Positions 33,017 through 41,586 of a DNA stretch of 64,000 bases are shown one piece after another. Below the pieces are notes generated by a model. It saw nothing but the letters and a program-made list of their open reading frames with translations, was not told the origin of the DNA and did not search any database. Position 1 is the stretch's first letter. Each line of letters opens with the position of its first letter. This DNA comes from Streptomyces zagrosensis (lineage in GTDB: Bacteria; Actinomycetota; Actinomycetes; Streptomycetales; Streptomycetaceae): NCBI RefSeq assembly GCF_014203645.1, contig NZ_JACHJL010000011.1, positions 124,001 to 188,000 of the forward strand, written 5' to 3'. Made by a program: the position numbers and the translations under genes.

Positions 33017-33059
33017 CGCCAGTGGCCCCTGACGACGATCAGGGGCCACTGGCGTTTTT
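33017..33059 (+). terminator. Strong intrinsic terminator of the L,D-transpeptidase gene
   Basis: A perfect 16-bp stem, CGCCAGTGGCCCCTGA / TCAGGGGCCACTGGCG, has a 6-base loop and is followed directly by five T. It is the clearest rho-independent terminator in the window. Confidence 0.95.
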
Positions 33060-33263
33060 CGCGTCCTGCGGCCGTTCCCGTCCGATACGCCCTATCCAAT
33101 GCGCCCCATCCGATTCGCACAGACATAAAGCCATTCGTACACTCATTCTATTCGTGACCGTCACGGGCCACACCCCAGGCAACCAGGGTGATCGCCTTGG
33201 CATCTTCCAACGTGCCAGGGTGGCCCCAAGGTGGCCACCGGAGAACAACGCGGGACCGCTCAG

Positions 33264-35417
33264 GTGCACAACTCTTCTCGTACAGGCATGACGCGGCGCT
33301 CGGCCCTGGCCGGGATCGCCGCGGTCACCGCGGTTGCCGCCGCGGGGTGCGCGGGCGGCGGCTCATCGCAGTCCCAGCCCGCCCGCAGGCCGGTACGGGC
33401 CGTGGACCCGAGCTCGACCGACGCCTACACGACGGCCGCAAAGCCGCTGTTGCTCCAGGTCATGGCACACCCGGACGACGATCTGTACTTCATGAACCCG
33501 GACGCACAGCAGCTCGTACGGGCGGGCGTCCCCGTGGTTTCCGTCTACCTCACCGCCGGCGAGGCGGTCGGTAAGAACTGGGTGCCTGGCATGCCCAAGC
33601 CGACGCTGGACAGGGCCGCCTACTCCTCCGCCCGGCACCAGGGGTTGCGTCAGGCGTACGCGACGATGCTGGGCGTCGATACGTTCACGCCCTGGCGCAC
33701 CTCGGTACTCGACCTGCCGGGCGGTGTGCGGGCCGAGACCAATGTGCTCATCCACGGCCGCCGCAAGGCCCGGTTGATCTTCTTGAACATCGCCATGGCC
33801 TCACCGGACGACATGCGCCTACCCGCACTGTGGTCCGCGCCGGGAACCGTCATGCAGACCCTGGCGGCCACCGGCTCACCGTGCCAGACCATCAGCAGCT
33901 ACGACCACGAGACGCTGGTGGACGTGCTGGCCGGGATCATGGATACCTACCGGCCCACGGTGCTGCACACCATGGACCCCGACCCCGAATTCCAAGCCCA
34001 CGACGCCGTACACCCCAAGGACAACGACTACGGGTCCTGTTCGGACCACCGCGACCACACCCCGACCGCGCTGTTCACCTGGAAGGCCATGTCGCAGTGG
34101 GTGGCCGATGCCACGCGGCGCGATCGGCGCGCGCCACGCTTCACCACGCTCTCCTTCCGCGGCTACTACAACCAGCGCTGGCCGTACAACCTGCCGCCGG
34201 CCGTGGTGGAACGCAAACTGCGGTTGGTGGATGCCTACGGCGGCGACCCGCACTGGGAGTGTGGCAACGCCGCAGGGTGTGGCGATTACGGCCAGGGGCA
34301 CGGGCGGGCGCTGCGCAACCGTAAGGCGTGGATTCGCTCCACCCACTACCGCTACCCGGGTGCGCAACTCGCGGTGCGCACCGACCGCTCGGGCCGGCTG
34401 GAGGCGTACGGCGTACTGGGCACGCAGGCCGCGCGCTGGCGGGAGACCGCACCGGGCAGCGGTCGCTGGTCGCCGCCGCAGAACCTGGGCGGCGGGCCGT
34501 TGGCGCCGGCCCTGGCAGTGGTCACCGACGCGGCGGGCCGCACGGTGCTGCTGGGCTTGCGCTTCTCGCTCCTTGAGGGGCAGGGCGGCGGCAATGCTCG
34601 CGAGATCGTGGTTTTGGAGCAGCGCACGCCCGATGGTGAGTGGGGGCGCTGGACGAGCCTGGGCACGCCGGAGCGGCGGCCGATGCGGGGGCGCCGGGTG
34701 GGCACCCCGGCCGCGGTCGCCACGCCCGATGGCCGGGTGCATCTGTTCGCCCGTACGGCGGCCAAGGGCGTCGCGACGCGGGTGCGCGAGGCGAACGGCC
34801 GGTGGGGACCGTGGCGCGACCTCGGCGGCAACGGCATCCAGGACGGCCTGACCACCACCGTGGACCGGCAGCAGCGGGTGCATGTCTTCGCCGCTGGCCA
34901 TGACACGGTGCACCACTGGACGCAGGACGCCCCGGGTGAACCGGTGTACTTCCAGCCGCTGACCGGGCTGCCGCAGCCCAGCCATCAGCCGGGGGTGGCG
35001 CTGGCGCCGGACGGTGCGCTGACCGTGGTCTATCGCGCGCCCGCGGCGGTGCGACCGGTCGCCTACCGCTTCACGCCACCCGCCGGCGCCGACGCCCGAC
35101 GCGCCGCCATCGACGCGGCGGCGCTGCGCAGCACGCCGTTGCGGCACTTCGACGGCTACGGCCCCATCGGCGCCGGAGCGGTCGCCGTGCGCGGCGGCAA
35201 GGACACCGTGGTCCTGGTCGGCCGGGCCGAGGACGGCACGGTGCAGGCACAACGGGGCATTTCGGGCGCCGCGGCGCCGCGGCGCGCTCCCGCCGGGTGG
35301 CTGCCGGTGGGCACGAGCGCGCTGGCAACGGGCCTGGACCAACAGGTGTGCGTGGTCGGCATGGGGGCAGGCGCCGACCCATGGGTCTGGCGGCCCCACC
35401 CGACATCGGACGTCTGA
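33264..35417 (+). CDS. PIG-L family deacetylase with C-terminal beta-propeller-like domain
   Basis: A protein of about 717 residues. An N-terminal twin-arginine-like signal (MTRRSALAGI) ends in the lipobox-like AAGC, so export and lipid anchoring are likely. The PIG-L/LmbE zinc hydrolase domain has LLLQVMAHPDDDLYFMNPDA with the metal motif AHPDDD, and the distal CSDHRDHTPTALFTWKAM. Such enzymes remove N-acetyl groups from amino sugars. About 350 further residues contain repeated blades (WRETAPGSGRWSPPQNLGGG, GRWGPWRDLGGNGIQDGLTT, PDGRVHLFARTA), suggesting a beta-propeller or lectin-like domain that may bind the glycan. The start is uncertain: GTG 33264, ATG 33288 and GTG 33231 are all possible. 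Confidence 0.86.
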   Translation: MHNSSRTGMTRRSALAGIAAVTAVAAAGCAGGGSSQSQPARRPVRAVDPSSTDAYTTAAKPLLLQVMAHPDDDLYFMNPDAQQLVRAGVPVVSVYLTAGEAVGKNWVPGMPKPTLDRAAYSSARHQGLRQAYATMLGVDTFTPWRTSVLDLPGGVRAETNVLIHGRRKARLIFLNIAMASPDDMRLPALWSAPGTVMQTLAATGSPCQTISSYDHETLVDVLAGIMDTYRPTVLHTMDPDPEFQAHDAVHPKDNDYGSCSDHRDHTPTALFTWKAMSQWVADATRRDRRAPRFTTLSFRGYYNQRWPYNLPPAVVERKLRLVDAYGGDPHWECGNAAGCGDYGQGHGRALRNRKAWIRSTHYRYPGAQLAVRTDRSGRLEAYGVLGTQAARWRETAPGSGRWSPPQNLGGGPLAPALAVVTDAAGRTVLLGLRFSLLEGQGGGNAREIVVLEQRTPDGEWGRWTSLGTPERRPMRGRRVGTPAAVATPDGRVHLFARTAAKGVATRVREANGRWGPWRDLGGNGIQDGLTTTVDRQQRVHVFAAGHDTVHHWTQDAPGEPVYFQPLTGLPQPSHQPGVALAPDGALTVVYRAPAAVRPVAYRFTPPAGADARRAAIDAAALRSTPLRHFDGYGPIGAGAVAVRGGKDTVVLVGRAEDGTVQAQRGISGAAAPRRAPAGWLPVGTSALATGLDQQVCVVGMGAGADPWVWRPHPTSDV

Positions 35418-35517
35418 CGTCCGGATGGGCTGCGGCGGGCTGGACGTACGGCATGTCAGCATGCCCGGATAAGGATTCCGCGTCGAGCGGCCCGGCTCTG
35501 AGGAGGGTGAAGACGAT

Positions 35518-36828
35518 ATGCGTTACGCCGACCGAGGCGATGTCACTGGCGGGGAGACCCACCACCACCGGTCGGCGCCCAGACTCTACGTACTGGATGG
35601 CCTGCGGCTACTCGCGGCTTTGATGGTGGTCCTCTTCCACTACGTCGCCCTGTACGGCGGCTGGGACAGCAACCCCAGCGCACTTTTTCCCTCGCTACAC
35701 CCGTTCGCCCGCTACGGCTGGCTCGGCGTCGAAATCTTCTTCCTGATCAGCGGATTCGTCATCTGCATGAGTACCTGGGGACGATCGCTCGGTGACTTCG
35801 TGGTCTCACGGGTCTCCCGGATCTATCCCGCGTACTGGGCGGCAGTGCTGCTGACGGCCGGGGTGGTGTCGCTGTGGCCACAGGTGCGCACCGTGGCCGG
35901 CTGGGGCGAGGTCTTGACCAATCTCACGATGTTCCAGCAGGGCCTGGGCGTCTCCGATGTGGACGGCGTGTACTGGACGCTGTTCATCGAGCTGAAGTTC
36001 TACGCACTGTTCGCGGTGGTCGTCGCCACCGGGGTGACCTACCGCAAATGCGTCATGTTCTGCGGCATCTGGACGGCGGCTGGTGTGATCGCGCCCACGG
36101 CCGACAACACCCTGCTCGACATGTGGGCGATGCCGATGTACTCGCCATACTTCATCGCCGGTATCGCCTTCTACCTGATGCACCGGTTCCGGCCCACCGC
36201 GTTGCTGTGGGGCATCGTGCTGGTGTCGCTGCTGCTCGCGCAGCACCATCTCGGCGAGCGGATCACCGACAACCTCGCCGACCCCAAGCAGCCCATCGCG
36301 CACTGGCCCGCCCACCTGGTGGTCGGGCTGGCCTTCGCCGTCATGGCGCTGATCGCCCTCGGTATGTTCGATCGGGTGCGCTGGCGCTGGCTGGCACCGG
36401 CTGGCGCGCTGACGTATCCGCTGTACCTGGTGCACATGTACGTCGGCCTGACGATGATCCACTGGTTGCGCGGGCTGCTGCCCGCGCCCTATCTCGTCCT
36501 CGCCGTGCTGGTGGTGATGCTGCTGGCCGCGTGGGTGCTGCACCGCTGCGTTGAGCGCCCGCTCGGCAGTTGGCTGCGCCGGGCGCTACGCCAGGGTTTG
36601 GACGACATGCGGCGCTACTCGGCCCCGCTGGCCTCCGGGCCGCAACGCTCGCAAGCGACGACGACCGGGGCGGGACAAGCGGCGGGCACAGGCCCGGCCG
36701 CGGATGCTGCGGAGTTGGAGCACGCGCAGGAGCTGGAGCATGCGGCGACGGCCCGCGGCGCGGCGCCGGTGGCCGAGGCGGAACACCTGCTGGACGCCGA
36801 GCGCACCACGGTCCACGAACGGGTGTAA
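35518..36828 (+). CDS. Acyltransferase 3 family membrane protein
   Basis: A 436-residue integral membrane acyltransferase (AT3/OafA-like). The family start is LYVLDGLRLLAALMVVLFHY with the catalytic-type His, followed by YGWLGVEIFFLISGFVICMS and the Arg-containing VVSRVSRIYPAYWAAVLL. About ten membrane helices follow, up to VLHRCVERPLGSWLRRAL. Such enzymes acetylate or acylate sugars of surface glycans or secondary metabolites. The last 80 residues are a hydrophilic Ala/Glu/His-rich tail (ELEHAQELEHAATARG) unlike the family core. GAGGAGG precedes the ATG. It follows the PIG-L deacetylase on the same strand after 100 bp, so the pair may edit and re-acylate the same cell-surface glycan (inference). 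Confidence 0.9.
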   Translation: MRYADRGDVTGGETHHHRSAPRLYVLDGLRLLAALMVVLFHYVALYGGWDSNPSALFPSLHPFARYGWLGVEIFFLISGFVICMSTWGRSLGDFVVSRVSRIYPAYWAAVLLTAGVVSLWPQVRTVAGWGEVLTNLTMFQQGLGVSDVDGVYWTLFIELKFYALFAVVVATGVTYRKCVMFCGIWTAAGVIAPTADNTLLDMWAMPMYSPYFIAGIAFYLMHRFRPTALLWGIVLVSLLLAQHHLGERITDNLADPKQPIAHWPAHLVVGLAFAVMALIALGMFDRVRWRWLAPAGALTYPLYLVHMYVGLTMIHWLRGLLPAPYLVLAVLVVMLLAAWVLHRCVERPLGSWLRRALRQGLDDMRRYSAPLASGPQRSQATTTGAGQAAGTGPAADAAELEHAQELEHAATARGAAPVAEAEHLLDAERTTVHERV

Positions 36829-36936
36829 GGGGTCCGCCCGGCGGCGGGCAGCGGACGGCAGGCAGCGGGCGGCCCGTCAGCTCCGCGCGGCAGCCTCGGG
36901 GCGTACGTCGAAGCTGGCGCCCTGAGTGGCGCTGCC

Positions 36937-39900
36937 TCACGCCGGCAGAAGCCGCACCTGTACCGGGCGCCCATGCACCGTGCGAAAGGCCAGCACGGTC
37001 TCGCCGCCCCTCAGCGTCGCTCGGCACCGCTCCCCCGCGTCCGCGTCCGCGACCCGCCACCGTCCCCGCAACGTCACCCGCAGGGTGTGCGCCGCGCTGG
37101 GGTGGGTGAGCCAGGGACGGGAATAGGCGGTCCAGTGGCCGACGTAGCGGCCCCCTTCGTACTGGTCGGGGTCGCGGCCCTCGTACAGCCGTAGGTCCGG
37201 GTCGCATACCGACAGTGCGAGCGCGCCGTCGCCGTCCGCGCGGACGAGCAGCAGGGCGGGGGTGTCCACGGCGTGTACGGGACCGTCGTCCGCGTCCAGG
37301 CCGCCGGTGGGTTCGAAGGCGGCGTAGCCGGTGATGCCGGTGGCGCGGTCGGTGACGATGTGTGCCCCGTCGTCGGCGCGGTGCACCGTGTACGGGGCGG
37401 TCGATGGGTCGGCCATGCGCTGGGCGAAGGCGGCCATGGACGCGGGGGTGGCCCCGATGAGCATCGCGTACGCGTAGCGGGCGCCCTGCGGGGCCGTGCC
37501 GTGCCGCAGCCAGGCGGTGGCGAAGTCGCCGCGGGTGGGCGCCCCGTTGCCGTGGCGTCGGGAGTGCTGGGTGGAGCGGGTCAGGGCGAGGTGTTGCCCC
37601 GCCGGCAGGTAGTAGCCAAGGCCCTTGTCGTCGAGGAGCCAGGTGGCGCTGGTGAGCGGGTGGCCGGGGTACTGGTAGGGGAAGGCGGTGATCGGTTGGG
37701 GGCCGCCGACATACGTTGGGGCGTTCGTGGTGGCGAGATGGGTCTGGAAGAGGGTGGTCTCGGTTTGGTGGTGTCGGTCGCGGTTGCCGATGCCGGTGCC
37801 GAGGGCGATGACCCGGTTGTCGAAGAGGAACACGGACGTGCGGGCGTGGTGGGTCTCGTCGTGGGTGGGGTGCTCGCGCAGCCGCATGGCGAACATGCCG
37901 TTGCGCCCGTCGATGGTGTGCCCGCCGGCGAACCGCTCCTCAGTGAGCAGCATTTCCTCGATCGTGCCGGTCAGGTCGGCCTTCAGGTCGTCCCAGGACT
38001 TGTGCAGCGTGGTGGTACCGGGGCGGCGGTTCCAGTCGTAGCCATCGTGTTGGAAGCCACTGTCGCGGTTGGTGACCGGGGTTCCGCGGTGCAGGACGTG
38101 GAGGTGGCCGTAGGTGTTGTAGCGGCCGTACCAGTTGGCGCCCTCGTACACCTCGGTTGACCACAGATAGCGGTTATGGCCGCGCACCGTGACCTGCCAC
38201 TCGTCGCGGCGCTGCACGACCAGTGCGGCGTAGTTGTACGCCCAGGCGCCCGTTGGCGCGGCCTCGGCGCGTACCCCGGCGGCAGCGAGCCGTTCCGCGA
38301 TCTTTCGCTGCGTCCCGGTGGGCCGCTCGGGCAGCAGCCGTAGGAAGGCCGCGCCCATCTCCGGATCGAGGTCATGGTGCCCGTCCGGCGGGCCTGCGAG
38401 GGTCAGCCACTGGTAGGGGGTGAGGGACATGCCCGTGGTGCCCTCGGGTTTGCGGCCACTCAATGGGATGGGCCAGTGCAGGGTGTTGGCCACGATCCGT
38501 AACGTCAACACGGCGTGGCGCAACGCCTGATGGGCCTCGGTGGTGATGCGGAACGGGCTGCGGCTGAGCAGATAGACGATGGGCGAGCACCCCGCGAACC
38601 CGTCGCGCGCATAGTCGGGGTAGAAGCCGACGTGGTGGAAGGTGGTGCCGTCGATCTTCAGGCCGTCCTGGATGCCATCGGTGGGCAGCAGATAGCGACT
38701 CAGCCAGTCGCTGAGCGCCCGGAGATATCCGACGCGACGGGCCTCGCCGTCCTGGAGGAGGGCAACCGCGAGCATGCCCCGCACGTTCATGTTGAGGATG
38801 TCTGCCGTGGAGCCGTGCCCGTTGCGGAAGTCGAAGCCCCTGCGCAGCCGCCCAAACCCCACCAACCAGGTCAGATCGGCGCGTACCGCCGCCAGCAGGC
38901 CCGCATCACGCAGCACATCGCGCATCAAGAACACCGAGTCGTAGTAGCCGACCATGGCGAACCCGAGGTGGTGGATGGTGCCCTGGCAGCTGCCGTACGC
39001 CCAACCCTGTTCCCGTAGCTGCCGCACGATGCGTAGGTAGAGCTCGGCGAGCGCGGTTGCGTGCCCGGTGCCGCTAGCGGTGTGTGTGCTCTTGTCGGGA
39101 ACGGTGTGGGTGTTGTCGGCGGTCCCGTTGATGGTCCTGTTGGTGCCCGTGTGGGTGGTCGTGTTCACGCCGGCGGTGGTGCTTGTGCTCGCCGTGTCAT
39201 ATGCCTGGGCGATCTTCCGCAGCAGGCCGGTGACCTCCTTGAGGTCCGCCGCGCCCACGTACGCCGTGAGGTCCGCGCCGATCTCGGGCGGGTAGATCTG
39301 CGACTGGAACGAGAACGCCGCTCGGCCCGCCGTCAACTCAGCCGTTTCTTCGCTGAGTTGAGCGACATAGGCGTCGGTGACCGGTGGGCCGCCCGTCAGG
39401 TAGTCGTCGTGGTAGCGGCGTAGGACGGTACGCAGCCCCGCGCGCTCGGCGGCGGTCGGTGTGGGGGTCTCGATGGGGGTGCGGGTGAGCAGTCGGTCGA
39501 AGAGGTGGAGCGCTTGCCAGTGCTGCTGGTCCCAGCCGTCGCCCTCGATGCCGATGTGATCGACCTGCGCATCACGGCAGGGGGCGTCGGGCCGCAGCGC
39601 GACGTTGAGCAGGAGTTGGTCGAGCCAGAGCGCGCCGGGGCGGCGGGGCGCGATGATCCGGCAGGTGTCCATGTCGGGATGGGGGCGGCCCCGCATGTCG
39701 TACGCGTACCGCACCCAGGTGGTGCGCCAGCCGGTGAAGTTCAGGCGGAACTCGAACCAGCAGTCGGTCCGCTCCCCGCGCCCGAACTCGAACCGCACCA
39801 CGTCGTCCACCGCGGTCGCGTTGTAGATCCAGACCGCGAACGTATCGACGGTGCCCTGCCAGGCCTGATCGGCGAGCGGCTTGGTGCGGTACGGATCGGG

Positions 39901-40440
39901 GGCCCAGGCCAGTTCGGCATGGACGGTCAGGCGCGTGCGCGGCCCGTGGTCCCAGCGCAACGCGTGCCGACCGCACACCGAGCCGTGCTCCGAGGTGATC
40001 GACAACGCGCTGCCCGGCCCGGCCGCGATCGGCTGGGGCACGGCGCTCTCCAGCAGGAAGGCGGGCGGCGTCAGCGCGAGCGCGCGCTCTTCCAGATCAG
40101 TGGCGAGCGCCTCGTCGGCGCCCAGGTCCTGTGCAGCGGACGCGTTCGCCGCGGCGGGGCTCGCCGACGCGAACGACATGAAGGGTACGGACGGCACCGA
40201 GGGCACAGCGGGCACAGTGGGCGTCGCGGCGACGCCGGTCACCGCGGCCCCGTAGGCGAGCAGTCGGCGCCGGGAGAGGGAAAATTGGGCTCGGGCGAGT
40301 GGCTGGGGCGTGAGCGGGTGGGGTGTGAGCGGGTGGGGTGTGAGCGGCTGGGGTGTGAGCGGCTGGGGCGGTCGGGGCCGGCCATCGGCCGCCGTGCGGG
40401 CCACCGCGTGCCGGGGCTGTCTGGCGCTGTTGGGCTCCAT
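36937..40440 (-). CDS. Chondroitinase-like polysaccharide lyase (PL8-type), secreted
   Basis: A 1167-residue secreted lyase resembling chondroitin sulfate ABC lyases, which cleave glycosaminoglycans by beta-elimination. Order of parts: a Pro/Leu/Thr repeat leader (26-48), twin-arginine-like signal SRRRLLAYGAAVTG (56-69), an N-terminal carbohydrate-binding domain (about 125-330), the alpha/alpha-toroid catalytic domain, and beta-sandwich domains to the end. Catalytic-region motifs: HHLGFAMVGYYDSVFLMRDV (about 488), DGTTFHHVGFYPDY with candidate His/Tyr (about 594-607) and RGHNRYLWSTEVYEGANWYG (about 749). A Thr/Asn-rich insertion of about 50 residues (411-461) interrupts the catalytic domain. 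ATG 40440 has GGAAGGAA upstream. Substrate preference is inferred from family. Confidence 0.86.
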   Translation of the reverse strand: MEPNSARQPRHAVARTAADGRPRPPQPLTPQPLTPHPLTPHPLTPQPLARAQFSLSRRRLLAYGAAVTGVAATPTVPAVPSVPSVPFMSFASASPAAANASAAQDLGADEALATDLEERALALTPPAFLLESAVPQPIAAGPGSALSITSEHGSVCGRHALRWDHGPRTRLTVHAELAWAPDPYRTKPLADQAWQGTVDTFAVWIYNATAVDDVVRFEFGRGERTDCWFEFRLNFTGWRTTWVRYAYDMRGRPHPDMDTCRIIAPRRPGALWLDQLLLNVALRPDAPCRDAQVDHIGIEGDGWDQQHWQALHLFDRLLTRTPIETPTPTAAERAGLRTVLRRYHDDYLTGGPPVTDAYVAQLSEETAELTAGRAAFSFQSQIYPPEIGADLTAYVGAADLKEVTGLLRKIAQAYDTASTSTTAGVNTTTHTGTNRTINGTADNTHTVPDKSTHTASGTGHATALAELYLRIVRQLREQGWAYGSCQGTIHHLGFAMVGYYDSVFLMRDVLRDAGLLAAVRADLTWLVGFGRLRRGFDFRNGHGSTADILNMNVRGMLAVALLQDGEARRVGYLRALSDWLSRYLLPTDGIQDGLKIDGTTFHHVGFYPDYARDGFAGCSPIVYLLSRSPFRITTEAHQALRHAVLTLRIVANTLHWPIPLSGRKPEGTTGMSLTPYQWLTLAGPPDGHHDLDPEMGAAFLRLLPERPTGTQRKIAERLAAAGVRAEAAPTGAWAYNYAALVVQRRDEWQVTVRGHNRYLWSTEVYEGANWYGRYNTYGHLHVLHRGTPVTNRDSGFQHDGYDWNRRPGTTTLHKSWDDLKADLTGTIEEMLLTEERFAGGHTIDGRNGMFAMRLREHPTHDETHHARTSVFLFDNRVIALGTGIGNRDRHHQTETTLFQTHLATTNAPTYVGGPQPITAFPYQYPGHPLTSATWLLDDKGLGYYLPAGQHLALTRSTQHSRRHGNGAPTRGDFATAWLRHGTAPQGARYAYAMLIGATPASMAAFAQRMADPSTAPYTVHRADDGAHIVTDRATGITGYAAFEPTGGLDADDGPVHAVDTPALLLVRADGDGALALSVCDPDLRLYEGRDPDQYEGGRYVGHWTAYSRPWLTHPSAAHTLRVTLRGRWRVADADAGERCRATLRGGETVLAFRTVHGRPVQVRLLPA
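40301..40375. repeat. 15-bp in-frame tandem repeat in the chondroitinase leader
   Basis: Five 15-bp units lie at 40301-40375, for example GGGTGGGGTGTGAGC twice exactly. They encode the pentapeptide repeat QPLTP / HPLTP on the minus strand, just before the signal peptide of the lyase. The period keeps the reading frame, so copy number can vary without destroying the protein. Confidence 0.9.
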
Positions 40441-40556
40441 GGGGTTTCCTTCCGCCGCCCGCCGGTTTCCTCCCCCGCAACCCGATTGTGCGGGCGGCGA
40501 GCGGATTGGCACAGGGTGCGCGCCGGGCGGACCCGGATGGCCCGGGCAAGAGGAAG

Positions 40557-40581
40557 GCCCCCATCGGCTAGACGGGGGCCA
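40557..40581 (-). terminator. Terminator of the DUF5753-DUF397 unit
   Basis: Stem GGCCCCC / GGGGGCC with an 11-base loop. Read on the minus strand it is followed by TTCCTCTT. It lies 36 bp after the stop of the DUF397 gene. Confidence 0.72.
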
Positions 40582-40616
40582 ATCTTGTACGGCTTCCGAG
40601 GGCATGTGCCCGGATG

Positions 40617-40835
40617 TCAACTGCCGGCGAACTCTCCGGCCTTGACTGCGGCAACGAAAGTGGACCAAGCCGGCGCGGCGAAGACAAGCGCCGGGCCATG
40701 CGGGTCCTTGGAGTCACGCACCGGGACGGCTCCGGGGAAGCTGTCAGCGATCTCGATGCATTCAGCTCCCTCGCCATTGCTGTAACTGGACTTACGCCAG
40801 CACGACACGACAGATGCGTCAGGAATCGTCTTCAT
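40617..40835 (-). CDS. DUF397 domain protein
   Basis: A 72-residue protein with the complete DUF397 pattern: WRKSSYSNGEGAECIEIADS, then VPVRDSKDPHGPALVFAAPA and WSTFVAAVKAGEF. DUF397 proteins are small and acidic and in Streptomyces almost always follow an XRE/DUF5753 regulator. Several such pairs behave as antagonist modules in development (for example BldB-associated and AbaA-like loci). Here it overlaps the end of the DUF5753 gene by 17 bp, so translation is coupled. Its usual partner appears damaged, so the module may be defective or act only through the remaining half. Confidence 0.92.
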   Translation of the reverse strand: MKTIPDASVVSCWRKSSYSNGEGAECIEIADSFPGAVPVRDSKDPHGPALVFAAPAWSTFVAAVKAGEFAGS

Positions 40836-41544
40836 TCTCGTACTCTTTCAGGTAACCACGGAACATGTCGAGAGATTCATCCTCGGGCAACGCCTGCGAT
40901 CGAGCCACATCGAAGCGTTGGGTGAGTTCAAGAATGCGTCGCGGTGACTCGATGGGTTGCCCCGTGGCGAAGCTCTCGACGTAGGCGATCGTTGCCCCGG
41001 TCGCGAGAGTCAGCAGGCTCAAACTGCCCCCCATCAATGGGTGCTCCCTCTGCACAAACGGCAGCACCTGGACCGAGACGTGTGGCGCCCGGGCAGCCGA
41101 GAGCACAGCGCGAAGCTGACTCCTCATGCACGCGCAGCCCCCCACGGGACGCTTGAGAGCGGCTTCATCCATGATGGCCCAGTAAAATGGCTTTTCCTGC
41201 TTCTCGAAGACCATCTTGCGCGCCATTCGCGCGGCTACGAGTTCGGCAATTTGCTCTTCCGGCTCTCCGGGTAGCGAGGCCCGAAACAGCGCCTGCGCAT
41301 AGTCCTCAGTTTGCAGTATCCCAGGAATCAGGCTGCTGCCAAAGACCTGAATGCGAGTAGCCGTCTCCTCGCCCCGTACCACCACCCGGCCATAGTCAGG
41401 TAGCGAGGACTCCCAAGCCACAACCAACGGAATGAGAATGTGCATCGCACACTCAGTAGCCCGAGGAAACGAGTAAACGCGCCCTGGCGAGGTTGGGCGT
41501 GTTGGCTTTTGCTGGCTATCCATTATCGATTCGCTTGCCGACAC
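40819..41544 (-). pseudogene. DUF5753 regulator lacking its XRE DNA-binding domain
   Basis: Up to 241 codons are open. The DUF5753 ligand/partner domain is present: SSLIPGILQTEDYAQALFRA, AELVAARMARKMVFE, FYWAIMDEAALKRPVGG, VQVLPFVQREHPLMGG and MFRGYLKEYENED at the end. Family proteins are about 280 residues with an N-terminal helix-turn-helix of about 70 residues, which is absent here. The first 45 residues match nothing, and only 42 bp separate this frame from the upstream permease gene, leaving no space for it. A product from ATG 41445 or 41544 could still be made and bind DUF397, but could not bind DNA in the usual way. Confidence 0.75.
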
Positions 41545-41586
41545 ACGACGAATCGCGAAATGACGGACGAACGGCCAACGCCCGCC

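Noticed and set aside
33876..35462. Minus-strand 528-codon frame opposite the PIG-L gene
   Set aside because: The plus strand carries the zinc motif and signal peptide; the minus translation has no family features.
39505..40785. Plus-strand 426-codon frame opposite the chondroitinase N-terminus
   Set aside because: Shadow of the lyase; contains only repeat-derived low complexity and no start with ribosome site.
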